Shown: piece after piece, positions 1-7,804 of the stretch
Position numbering within the stretch: the stretch's first letter is position 1
How the letters are laid out: every line of letters begins with the position of its first letter
Assembly (NCBI RefSeq): GCF_019127135.1
Contig: NZ_JAHOEA010000046.1
Span: 1 to 27,292 of the forward strand
Length of the DNA stretch: 27,292 bases
From: Segatella copri
GTDB lineage: Bacteria; Bacteroidota; Bacteroidia; Bacteroidales; Bacteroidaceae
Direction: 5' to 3'
The notes under the pieces: generated by a model
Told to the model about the DNA's origin: nothing
Databases searched by the model: none
What the model saw: the letters and a program-made list of their open reading frames with translations, nothing else
Program-made: the position numbers and the translations under genes

Positions 1-225
1 TCCATAATCGAAAAAATTCCCCCAAAAGGAGTGAGTTTCTCAGATTTTATTTGTACTTTTGCCATGTCATTCAGAATTTTGTTTGTTTTTATTTTGCAAC
101 ACTAAGATAAGTGAAATTTCTGACATGGCAAAATCCTGAGCAACTTTTTGTTGCTCAGGTGCTTATAAAAAATATTAAATTATAGTGTTGCGGAAATTAG
201 AGTAAAGTAGAAATAATAAGCCCTT
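1..225. other. Noncoding A+T-rich segment with interlocking inverted repeats
   Basis: No convincing gene is seen in the first 225 bases. The segment holds three inverted-repeat pairs, listed separately, and a TACTTTTG box at 54-61 that fits the Bacteroidota -7 element, although no TTTG lies about 20 nt upstream. The density of symmetry resembles the end of an insertion sequence or an untranslated RNA leader, but no transposase is visible inside the window. Confidence 0.5.
57..191. repeat. Three inverted repeats, two of them interlocking
   Basis: TTTTGCCATGTCA at 57-69 is the exact reverse complement of 121-133. GCAACACTA at 96-104 is the exact reverse complement of 183-191. CCTGAGCAAC at 135-144 pairs with 150-159 across a TTTTT loop, a perfect 10-bp hairpin. 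The first two pairs interlock, as in a pseudoknot, so they cannot form one simple cruciform. Function is unknown. Candidates are a mobile-element end or a structured leader of the 226-1457 genes. Confidence 0.6.
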
Positions 226-585
226 ATGGAAAACGTATTTAGAGATTATGGTAGATTTGAAAACGAATCCAACAATCAAATCATCTGTTTTAATGTAACA
301 CGCACCTATTTATTGTGCAAAAGACCCAGTTTGTATGAATGTGTAAGAAAGTATTGGAGATTGAATGGGGAACGAGCTAAAAAGGCAGAATACGTTTTTG
401 CCATTTGTTCTGGTTACATCGTAGGGGTATTTAAGCCAACCCATTGGTTCCTTACAGATTCAAATGAATATGTAGGTCGATGGGAATTTGAAGGTGTAGA
501 GATTTCAGACTCTCCGTATTTACATATGGATATTTCTCAACTTGTAGGAAAAAGACAAAATCCAGTATCATACATTAATATGTAA
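226..585 (+). CDS. Hypothetical protein, 119 aa
   Basis: I do not recognise this family with certainty. The protein is small, soluble and rich in aromatic residues, with no signal peptide or membrane segment. Its C-terminal half has a patterned stretch in which W and G positions stand out: an FKPTHWF motif, then RWEFEG, then VGKRQNP near residues 107-113. This suggests a compact single domain. The start follows the noncoding repeats. The next gene begins only 5 nt after the stop, so the two are probably co-transcribed. Base composition is much more A+T-rich than that of the genes beyond 2.6 kb, which suggests horizontal origin. The function cannot be inferred from sequence alone. Confidence 0.75.
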   Translation: MENVFRDYGRFENESNNQIICFNVTRTYLLCKRPSLYECVRKYWRLNGERAKKAEYVFAICSGYIVGVFKPTHWFLTDSNEYVGRWEFEGVEISDSPYLHMDISQLVGKRQNPVSYINM

Positions 586-590
586 TCATC

Positions 591-1457
591 ATGAGAAAAG
601 AACAATTACTTAACATATACGAAGATAATGGGTTATATGGAGCAAAAGACCAAAATGGACAGATTGTTATTACCGCACAATATACGGAAATGTATCAATT
701 TAGTTGTGGACTTTCATTGGTTAGAAATAGTCAATATCAGTATGCTTACATTGACTACGATAATAATATTGTTATTCCATTTGGTGTATATTCTTGGTGC
801 GAACCTAGGTTTGTTTGTGGCTATGCCAGAGTGTTAAAAGATAAATGGGGTATCATAAATACAAGAGGAGATTTAATTATCCCATTAAAATACGATAAAA
901 TATGGGCATTAAACGAAGAATACTTATGTTCCATAAAAGCATATGATGGTACACAAGAAACAAGTATCAACTTGTTAAAGCTAACATCAAACAACATGCT
1001 ATTAGACGGACTTACCTATATAGCAACATATTCAGTAAACGATTTTAAAGAGCTGTCTAATTGCAGTCATGTATACATTAAAAAAGATATAGAAACCAAC
1101 CAATTATTTTTCACTTATGGAACAAATATTGGTGCTGTAGCTATAAATTCTATTCCAAAAGAACCAATGTTTTCAATTGTCAGCAATAGCAACGGAAAGA
1201 TATTTGTTTTACTCACAGAAAAATGCGATGTAGGAAAGACCTCATTTCCACCTTCATCTATAGAAATAAATGATGACAGTAACAAAAAAGGAAAGAAACT
1301 GGCTTCAAATTATCATAAAACTTCATTTTGGGATTATGAAAACGAGAAAATGAATGATTACGATAATTGGAGTGACCCTTTTGGTGACGAGAGAGCGTTT
1401 TATGACGGTTGGTCTAGAGAGGACGTAGAATCAGGTTTGGCTGATGCCTATGAATAA
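591..1457 (+). CDS. WG-repeat-containing protein, 288 aa
   Basis: The first about 110 residues contain about three degenerate WG-type repeats. The clearest is KWGIINTRGDLIIPLKYDKI around residues 84-103, and looser copies precede it (LYGAKDQNGQIVITAQYTEM; AYIDYDNNIVIPFGVY). WG repeats are predicted to form beta-rich structures and are widespread in Bacteroidota, where their roles are mostly unknown. The middle has no recognisable domain. The last about 45 residues are acidic and rich in D, W and Y. There is no signal peptide, so a cytoplasmic location is likely. It sits 5 nt downstream of the 119-aa gene and shares its low G+C, so the pair is probably one acquired unit. Confidence 0.8.
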   Translation: MRKEQLLNIYEDNGLYGAKDQNGQIVITAQYTEMYQFSCGLSLVRNSQYQYAYIDYDNNIVIPFGVYSWCEPRFVCGYARVLKDKWGIINTRGDLIIPLKYDKIWALNEEYLCSIKAYDGTQETSINLLKLTSNNMLLDGLTYIATYSVNDFKELSNCSHVYIKKDIETNQLFFTYGTNIGAVAINSIPKEPMFSIVSNSNGKIFVLLTEKCDVGKTSFPPSSIEINDDSNKKGKKLASNYHKTSFWDYENEKMNDYDNWSDPFGDERAFYDGWSREDVESGLADAYE

Positions 1458-1482
1458 ATAAAAAGAATACATTAGTGTCCGT

Positions 1483-1616
1483 TAAGACTGAAGGTCTTAT
1501 TTGTTCAGATGGGACTACATAAAAGGAACCGACTGATTTTAGGCTAAAGCCCAAGGTCAGTCGGATTCCTTCACCATAAACCTTTGATTTCGTTGAATAT
1601 CAAAGGCTTATGGTGA
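1483..1616. terminator. Cluster of three hairpins between convergent genes
   Basis: Three stem-loops follow one another. TAAGAC 1483-1488 pairs with GTCTTA 1494-1499. GGAACCGACTGA 1525-1536 pairs with 1557-1569 with one bulged base. An 18-nt arm at 1571-1588 pairs with 1599-1616 with one mismatch. A short T-rich stretch follows near 1622. The cluster lies between a plus-strand gene ending at 1457 and a minus-strand gene ending at 1643, so a bidirectional terminator is the simplest reading. The number and size of the stems are more than termination needs. Confidence 0.55.
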
Positions 1617-1642
1617 GGGATTCTTTTGTTAGCTATATCATT

Positions 1643-2122
1643 TTATCCATCAATCCAAATGCTTAAAGCTTTTGATAGCTTGAACTCTGGCAGTTGTGCT
1701 ATGATGCAACGACGCAAGAAATTGAATACTTCGTTATAACATTCCATAAGTATCTTGCCATCCAAACTCAAAATGGCATAAGTATTATGGATTGGTACTT
1801 CGTAGTTCCAACTACCATTTACACGATGGTAGTCATTATCGCTTCCCATTTGATAAGTTTGAAAGCTTTTCTTGTTTAGTAAAGCTAAGCGAGATGGAGT
1901 GTCAGGAATACTGTTTAGTTCTTCCAATACATTTGGCGCATCATAGTTGCCGCCATCTTGGTAACGTAATTGATAGAACTTCTCAAAGAAAGGGATAAAC
2001 TCTTTGTCTAACAACTTTTCGTCAAGTGTGTAAACATAATAATCCTCTGTTTCTTGGCGAACGTAAATGTCTTCAAGGTGATACTCTTTTTCTATCTCCT
2101 TGAAAATGTCTTCGAGTGGCAT
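1643..2122 (-). CDS. Hypothetical protein, 159 aa, with probable frameshift at the 5' end
   Basis: I do not recognise the family. The protein is acidic and soluble, with an EDIFKEIEKEYHLEDIY helix near the start, a FIPFFEKFYQLRY segment in the middle and no membrane segment. The ATG at 2122 lacks a clear ribosome binding site, and plausible coding sequence continues upstream in other frames. One candidate starts at 2196 (MGRYLAIGLKIKTAIGKK) and would join this frame if one base were added in the A-rich run near 2143-2149. Another starts at 2246, overlapping the stop of the nucleotidyltransferase gene as ATGA, and would join if one base were removed in the run at 2183-2185. I favour an original protein of about 184-200 aa that is now frameshifted, or a sequencing error. 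Confidence 0.6.
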   Translation of the reverse strand: MPLEDIFKEIEKEYHLEDIYVRQETEDYYVYTLDEKLLDKEFIPFFEKFYQLRYQDGGNYDAPNVLEELNSIPDTPSRLALLNKKSFQTYQMGSDNDYHRVNGSWNYEVPIHNTYAILSLDGKILMECYNEVFNFLRRCIIAQLPEFKLSKALSIWIDG

Positions 2123-2242
2123 CTCGTCAAGATGCTTCGATATTTCTTTCCAATGGCTGTTTTTATCTTCAGCCCGATTGCTAAATAACGTCCCATGATT
2201 CTGTATTTTTATATTGTGTTAATGAGGTAAAGTTGTCCTCTT

Positions 2243-2554
2243 TCATATTACAATTCCTTCCTTATTTACATTATGATAGAATAAGGTATAATGGTTCTCC
2301 TCCCATTCTTTTTTGGAGAAAAGTATAGGGTTGATGATTTCATCAATATCCCAGCCTAATTCTCTTAGTGGATAAGAATACTTATCGTAATCTTGAAGCG
2401 TAACTTTTGGTTTGTCTAGAAGAATCAATACATCCCAATCACTTCCTTCATGTTCTGTACCTCTAGCGCGGGAACCAAACAAGATAGCTTTTGCATGAGG
2501 ATCAATCTCATGCAATCTATTGTGCATTGCTTCTATGATTTGTTTCTTCTCCAT
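2243..2554 (-). CDS. Small MNT-type nucleotidyltransferase, 103 aa
   Basis: This is a minimal polymerase-beta-like nucleotidyltransferase. It has the GSx10DxD signature: G27-S28, then SDWDVLI with D39 and D41, and a third acidic position is likely in the WDIDEII strand. Such small proteins usually pair with a HEPN protein in MNT-HEPN toxin-antitoxin modules and transfer nucleotides to the toxin. Here the downstream neighbour is an unrecognised protein with no visible HEPN Rx4-6H motif. I start at the ATG at 2554. A longer reading would use a TTG at 2563. A TATTTTTG box lies just upstream. The stop TGA overlaps an ATG at 2246, which suggests translational coupling to the partner in its undamaged form. 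Confidence 0.85.
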   Translation of the reverse strand: MEKKQIIEAMHNRLHEIDPHAKAILFGSRARGTEHEGSDWDVLILLDKPKVTLQDYDKYSYPLRELGWDIDEIINPILFSKKEWEENHYTLFYHNVNKEGIVI

Positions 2555-2580
2555 ATCTATCAATATTAATATATGTGTTG

Positions 2581-2588
2581 CAAAAATA
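2581..2588 (-). promoter_or_regulatory. Putative -7 box for the nucleotidyltransferase gene
   Basis: Read on the minus strand this is TATTTTTG, matching TAnnTTTG. It lies about 27 nt upstream of the ATG at 2554. No TTTG is found at the expected distance upstream, so the promoter is only half supported. Confidence 0.45.
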
Positions 2589-2604
2589 CGAGTTTTCTTT
2601 CCTG

Positions 2605-5600
2605 TTATCCCATAGATTTTATTCTTTTCATTACCAAATCAGCGAGCACGATGGCAGATTCCTTCTCATCCCTCGGTGCATCCTTTGACTTCCATGCCAC
2701 GATGAAGCGGATTCGGGCAGCAGTTACCTTGTAGCCTTTCAACTCCCATTTGCCTAGTTTCTCTTTCATCTTGATGGAGAGCTGGGCTATGTCTCTGCCT
2801 GTTGATGGGAGACAGAGGCAATGGTCGTGGTAGGTTAGCGGCATACCGCTTCTCAAGGAAAGAATAGCGTCCTTGTGAGGCTTGGAGAAGCCCAGGTTTA
2901 CATCCTTGTGTGAGAGCTGAAGCACTATTTCGTTGGGCTCATCGTAGGCTTGGGCATCATAGAGATGCTGGGCACTGTTCAGGCTGTCGAAGAGATTGCC
3001 GTTGGTGTGGATGGTTAGTGTACGCTTGGCACGGGTCATGCCCACATAGTATCGGCGCAGTATGTCATCGGTAGGATGCTCGGGATGGGTAATGAGCATC
3101 AGTACATGATCGAACTCATGACCTTTTGCCTTGTGGATGGTGCTGACCACAATGTCTGATTTCGAGATGTCACAGAAATCTTCTACTGAAGATTCGAACA
3201 CGAACTCCCTCAGGTCGCTGTAGTATTTGGCACGATTGGTCTGTTCAAATATCTGAAGGCTGCGGCGCAGATATGGCAAAGCCTGGCTGCTGGCATACTT
3301 TTGGAATGTTTGCTGCTTGGCTGCTTCCCAAATATCATCAGGGATGATAGGGGATTTCGTCTCCTTGATACCTTGATCTATCTTCTTCAAGAAGTATCTT
3401 ACCTCTGCCAGATTCCAGAAGCGCAAGCCGTCCATTGATTGTACCAGCTTGGCCTTGATGTTATGGCTGTGAAGAAGAGCCAGCATGATGACTGCCTCTT
3501 CATTGGTCTGCGTGAGGATACTGATGGTTTCGTTCTTCTTGCGGGAAGATGCATCGGCTTCTTTTGAAACGTTACTTCCTAGTAATCGCGTAACATCTTC
3601 TAGGATAGGCTGATACATATAAACCTTTTTCTCCTGAATCTCGTAAGGATGCTTCACGATTCTTACCTCTCCATCTTCTTGACTCATGGAGATGATAGGG
3701 GTAGATTTGATTCGCTGACGGATGTTGCGGGCGAAGTCGTTGGCTGCATTCACGATGTGGCGAAGGCTGCGGTAATTCTCGGTCATCTCGATGAAACGGC
3801 TGTGTTCTGTCTGGGTCAATTCATAGAGATACTGCGAGTTGGAACCCCTAAACTCATAGATGTTCTGGTCATCATCGCCTACGGCTATCACCCTCATCTC
3901 TTCGTTGGCTTTCATCAGAGCAGAGACAAGGGCATAGTCATCCTTGCTCATGTCTTGTGCCTCGTCAATAACGAGCACGGTCTTGCTGATGCGATTGGGC
4001 TCCACTTCTCCATTGTTGATCATTTCGGCGGCTTGCTTAACCACATCTCCAGCCTCATCCAGATTGCCAACTCTGCCCAGCAGGTCGAAGCAGTAGGAAT
4101 GGAAGGTCTTGATTTCTACGAAATGGGCGGCATTGCCGATGAGTTGCATCAGGCGCTGCTTGAACTCGGTAGCGGCTGCACGTGAGAAAGTAAGCATCAG
4201 AAGTTGTTCGTGCTTTACATCTTCCAACAGCAGGAGAGAGGCAAGCTTATGTACGAGTACACGTGTCTTGCCGCTGCCAGGACCGGCAGCGACTACGATG
4301 CAGCGGGACTCGTGGTCGTCGATGATTTCCTTCTGTCGCTTGGAGAGCATTCCGAAGAGTTGCTTATACTTCGAAGGTGTTACGTTGCGCTCTATCTCAG
4401 TCTCCCGGTTGCCCTTGAAGTACTTTGAGATGAAGCGGTGGTAGTCCATCTGGAAGTAATCCTGCACATATTGCAGGGCGGCATCGTAATCCCTTACCAT
4501 CAGGTTGGCATATTCGCCCACGATGTGAATCTGCTGAATCTTCTGCTTGTAGAATTCATTGAGCATGCGGTAATCCTCCTGCTTATAGTGGAGGCGAGGT
4601 TCCTTGATGCGTTTAATAGCCATCGCATTGTAAAGCACCAGGAATCCTCCTTCCAGCTTCATGGCTCCTATCTTGGAGAGATAGAGCAAGGCTTCCTCCA
4701 CGTCTTCCAACTGCAGGGAAGAGAAGTCGGAGAAGAGTGACTGGTTGCTGGATTTCAGATCGTTCAGAAGTTCAACTACCGAGAATTGAAGAGGCTTCTC
4801 TTTTTTATTGTCTGTTGCGCCAGAGGCTTTTCCTAAACCTTTTTCTTCAGAAGAATTCTTTTCTTCAGAAGAGCTATTGTTGCTCTCTTCTGTTATAGTT
4901 TTATTTATTTCCTCAGCCAGGCTGTATAGTCTTTCGATAATGAATCGGCAAACTTCAATTCGTCTTTCGAATCGTTTGATGATGGTCTCTATATCCTTGT
5001 CTCTTGTTACGATGAGATTGCGGACGCCGTCTTCCTTCTTGTGCGTATATCCCTTTACTGCCAGGAAGTATAGCAGTGTGCGGATTTTCTTTTCGGTTGA
5101 AGTGTTGATGCCGTCGTGTACGGCATTGTCATTGAGTTGCTTGTATGTGATGTGCAGCGATTCATCCGGGATATGTTCCAGGATGTATCTTTCCAGTTTG
5201 GCGAAGTTTTCCAGCATCTGCTGAGGCTTGCGTTGCTTGTCGCTGATGTCTTGCAGATAGGCAGAGATGTCACGGGTATCGGCAAGGATGCCTTCCTGGC
5301 GCATTCTGTCAACGGAGGAGATGACGTCTCGCTTACTGAGTCCTAGGATGTCGGCGAGGTAATCGATGCGGGATTCAGCCTCGCTATCCTGTGCCTTGGC
5401 TATATGCTTCTGGGTGATGAGCGACTTGATGATGCGGATGGCATTCTGCATCTCATCTTCAGAGAACAGGGGGGATTCGGTGAGGCGCAGTCTTGCCTCG
5501 TCCATGTTCTTGACGGTGATACCTGTGGCGTAGACGTGCGGAATATTGTTGCCACGCTCTATGTATCCGCTCTGTTCTAGAGCAGATAGGGCGGTGCGGA

Positions 5601-7668
5601 CACGGGTTTCTATGTCGGATACTGAGTCATCCCAACCGGCTTGACGGGCTATCTCCAGTGCCGAACAACTTACATGTGGGCGCTGTTTGGTAAAATCTTT
5701 AATGGCTTTCCATACCTGTTGTATCTCGCTGATACTCAGTTTGGTTTGGTTGAGCAGGATGAAGTGCTTGTCCAAGTCCTCGTCGCTATAGAGTACATAG
5801 CATTTGGCATTGAGGTGTGGATCTCTTCCTGCACGTCCTGCCTCCTGTACATAGTTCTCCAGAGAGTCGGAGATGTCGTAGTGGATAACCAGCCCCACAT
5901 CGCTCTTATCTACTCCCATGCCGAAGGCGGAGGTGGCAACGATAATTCTAACCTTATCGCTCATGAAGGCATCCTGATTGTGTATCTTCTCATCGGCATC
6001 CATCTTGCCATTATAGGGCAGGGCGGTTATGCCGTCACGTGTCAGTTTTTGGGCGAGTTCCCAGGTTCGCTTGGTGCGGGATACGTAGATGATGGTAGGG
6101 CAATCAGCCTGCTCTACCAACGAGCGCAGTAGATTGTATTTGTTGCCGTCACTATCTACGTGGATAACGGAATAGTGCAGATTGGTACGTGAGGCTGATG
6201 AGGCGAAGAGCTGGAGGTCGGTGCCCAGCCAATGCTTGAAATAGTCGCAGATGTCTTGCACCACCTTCTGTTTTGCAGTGGCGGTGAAGCAAGATACGGG
6301 TATCAGGGTTTGACCATGATTGCGGGCCATAGCATCTTTGCCAAACTTACGTTCCTGATATTCCTTGATAAATTTGCCGATGTATAGGTAATCCACCCGG
6401 AAGTCTTGTCCCCATGCAGAGAAGCAGTGAGCTTCATCAATGACGAATCTCACCACATGCCGTGCCATCAGGATGCGCTCGATGGTTTTGGAGCGCAACA
6501 TCTCTGGTGCTATATATAATAAGGTGGCATCTCCGCTCTGCACTCGTTCGATGGCTAGGGAGCGGGAGATAGGGTCGAGGAGACCGTTGATGGTTACGGC
6601 ATCGGTGAAGCCGCGGTCTGCGAGGTTATCTACCTGGTCTTTCATCAATGATTGCAGAGGCGAGATAACCACGGTGAGTCCATGTATGGTTCTGCCATCC
6701 ATCAGGGCTGGTAACTGGAAGGTGAGCGACTTGCCGCCACCCGTAGGAAATATAGCCAATAATGACTTACCATCCACTGCTGCCTGCGATGCCTGTTCCT
6801 GCAGCGGTTCTCCGTCATAGGTACGGAAGGCATCATAGCCGAAGAGTTGTTTCAGGTTGTGATGAATGTCGAGCATGCGGTTGCAATACTCGCAGCCATC
6901 GGTGCATTGAGTATGGCAGAGCATATAGATGATATGTTCTACTTCGGGATAATGGCAGAGTACCCAACCTGGGGTTACAGATTGGTAATCGTCTGTGCCT
7001 ATGAGGGCCAAGGCGTATGCCAAGCCGCAAGGCGACTGGGCTGCAAGAGCCGGAATGTCGGCATGGGCGCAAATATGATTTTTGTATTCAGAAAGAATGA
7101 ATTCTGAAACGCCTATCATTGCGTCATCCTTTTCGATGGCTCCCACATACATCAGGAATCCTCTGAATTCCTCTTCATTCTGGAGCAGCAAGGTGAAGAT
7201 TTTCCTCTTCCTTTCTGATAATTGATTCCATGCAGCGATTTCATCCATCAAAAGCTCCTTGGCTTTCTCACAGTCGTTGACAGGATTGTTCATCTGCTCG
7301 CTCATCAGTTTGTCGTCCTTTACCAGATGATGGTAAGGGCGTTTGGGAAAGAGGAGTGGGGAGAGATAGAGGGTATCTATCAGTATGCCGTTGAGTTTGA
7401 GATAGCGGGCATCGTGATGAATGAGATTATGTCCGCAGATATAGTCAACCTTTCCTTCTTGCAGGAACTTGTTCAGTGCCGTCTGCGATGCTTGGTGAAA
7501 GGTGGCTCCGTCATAACGCAATGCTCCGATGTCGTGTATTTTATGGTCTTTCAGTCCCACTTCGGTATCCACGAAGGCAATATTTCTGCTTCTGGCATCT
7601 TCCTTCTTGATGTCAGAGCTTACGGTGAGATGGTTCTTCCTTTCAAAGAGGCGACTGAATATTGACAT
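2605..7668 (-). CDS. Exonuclease-like / RecQ / UvrD helicase fusion, 1687 aa
   Basis: Three enzyme modules lie in one chain. Residues 29-140 resemble a DEDD 3'-5' exonuclease: FVDTE with D34/E36, GHNLIHHD with D86, and ND at 131-132. The histidine expected five residues before the last D is an N (127). Next is a cysteine cluster at C251, C255, C259 and C262. Residues 280-650 form a RecQ-type SF2 helicase: PTGGGKS 308-314, DEAH 411-414, FTATA near 461, and QEAGRAGRD near 608. After a winged-helix-like stretch and an S/E/K linker (about 927-957), residues 1105-1560 form a UvrD-type SF1A helicase: GPGSGKT 1129-1135, DEAQ 1235-1238, GDDDQNIYEFRG, STIHKAKGHEFDHV and YVGMTRAKR. A role in DNA repair, recombination or defence is likely but unproven. 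It has its own promoter, shared almost exactly with the AAA-ATPase gene at 14127. Confidence 0.92.
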   Translation of the reverse strand: MSIFSRLFERKNHLTVSSDIKKEDARSRNIAFVDTEVGLKDHKIHDIGALRYDGATFHQASQTALNKFLQEGKVDYICGHNLIHHDARYLKLNGILIDTLYLSPLLFPKRPYHHLVKDDKLMSEQMNNPVNDCEKAKELLMDEIAAWNQLSERKRKIFTLLLQNEEEFRGFLMYVGAIEKDDAMIGVSEFILSEYKNHICAHADIPALAAQSPCGLAYALALIGTDDYQSVTPGWVLCHYPEVEHIIYMLCHTQCTDGCEYCNRMLDIHHNLKQLFGYDAFRTYDGEPLQEQASQAAVDGKSLLAIFPTGGGKSLTFQLPALMDGRTIHGLTVVISPLQSLMKDQVDNLADRGFTDAVTINGLLDPISRSLAIERVQSGDATLLYIAPEMLRSKTIERILMARHVVRFVIDEAHCFSAWGQDFRVDYLYIGKFIKEYQERKFGKDAMARNHGQTLIPVSCFTATAKQKVVQDICDYFKHWLGTDLQLFASSASRTNLHYSVIHVDSDGNKYNLLRSLVEQADCPTIIYVSRTKRTWELAQKLTRDGITALPYNGKMDADEKIHNQDAFMSDKVRIIVATSAFGMGVDKSDVGLVIHYDISDSLENYVQEAGRAGRDPHLNAKCYVLYSDEDLDKHFILLNQTKLSISEIQQVWKAIKDFTKQRPHVSCSALEIARQAGWDDSVSDIETRVRTALSALEQSGYIERGNNIPHVYATGITVKNMDEARLRLTESPLFSEDEMQNAIRIIKSLITQKHIAKAQDSEAESRIDYLADILGLSKRDVISSVDRMRQEGILADTRDISAYLQDISDKQRKPQQMLENFAKLERYILEHIPDESLHITYKQLNDNAVHDGINTSTEKKIRTLLYFLAVKGYTHKKEDGVRNLIVTRDKDIETIIKRFERRIEVCRFIIERLYSLAEEINKTITEESNNSSSEEKNSSEEKGLGKASGATDNKKEKPLQFSVVELLNDLKSSNQSLFSDFSSLQLEDVEEALLYLSKIGAMKLEGGFLVLYNAMAIKRIKEPRLHYKQEDYRMLNEFYKQKIQQIHIVGEYANLMVRDYDAALQYVQDYFQMDYHRFISKYFKGNRETEIERNVTPSKYKQLFGMLSKRQKEIIDDHESRCIVVAAGPGSGKTRVLVHKLASLLLLEDVKHEQLLMLTFSRAAATEFKQRLMQLIGNAAHFVEIKTFHSYCFDLLGRVGNLDEAGDVVKQAAEMINNGEVEPNRISKTVLVIDEAQDMSKDDYALVSALMKANEEMRVIAVGDDDQNIYEFRGSNSQYLYELTQTEHSRFIEMTENYRSLRHIVNAANDFARNIRQRIKSTPIISMSQEDGEVRIVKHPYEIQEKKVYMYQPILEDVTRLLGSNVSKEADASSRKKNETISILTQTNEEAVIMLALLHSHNIKAKLVQSMDGLRFWNLAEVRYFLKKIDQGIKETKSPIIPDDIWEAAKQQTFQKYASSQALPYLRRSLQIFEQTNRAKYYSDLREFVFESSVEDFCDISKSDIVVSTIHKAKGHEFDHVLMLITHPEHPTDDILRRYYVGMTRAKRTLTIHTNGNLFDSLNSAQHLYDAQAYDEPNEIVLQLSHKDVNLGFSKPHKDAILSLRSGMPLTYHDHCLCLPSTGRDIAQLSIKMKEKLGKWELKGYKVTAARIRFIVAWKSKDAPRDEKESAIVLADLVMKRIKSMG
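4841..4872 (-). repeat. 18-nt direct repeat in the inter-helicase linker
   Basis: TTTTCTTCAGAAGA occurs at 4841-4854 and again at 4859-4872, an 18-nt period. On the coding strand it encodes a duplicated SSEEK motif in the hydrophilic linker between the RecQ and UvrD parts. The period is a multiple of three, so gain or loss of a unit would change linker length without a frameshift. Confidence 0.7.
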
Positions 7669-7799
7669 AATCTTCGATGTTTATATTTACACCGCAAATG
7701 TACAATTATTATTTGATATATGCAAATAATCAAGTGCTTTTATCTTCTTAGAAAGCAGTTTTTATACAATTCCAAGAGGCTCGTGAGGATATCTTCAAG
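7666..7799 (-). repeat. Promoter/leader repeat, copy A
   Basis: Starting at the start codon of the helicase fusion gene and running upstream, this segment matches 14125-14258, upstream of the AAA-ATPase gene. The first 72 nt (7666-7737 against 14125-14196) differ at only 3 positions. Weaker similarity continues to a shared TTCAAGGC. The repeat contains the complete promoter and the 5' leader. Confidence 0.85.
7695..7726 (-). promoter_or_regulatory. Promoter of the helicase fusion gene
   Basis: On the minus strand, TTTG (7723-7726), exactly 20 nt, then TACATTTG (7695-7702), matching the Bacteroidota consensus. The TTTG sits in an inverted repeat, ATTATTTG 7708-7715 and CAAATAAT 7723-7730 with 7 nt between, a possible operator. 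Confidence 0.8.
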
Positions 7800-7804
7800 G
7801 CTGA

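Noticed and set aside
1643..2122. HEPN-type toxin as partner of the nucleotidyltransferase at 2243
   Set aside because: No Rx4-6H motif or HEPN-like helical layout is visible in the 159-aa protein, so the MNT-HEPN label is not supported.
3649..7665. Several plus-strand open frames of 70-180 codons opposite the helicase fusion
   Set aside because: The minus-strand protein has all helicase motifs in one continuous frame; the opposite frames are rich in H, V and L and lack any family signature.
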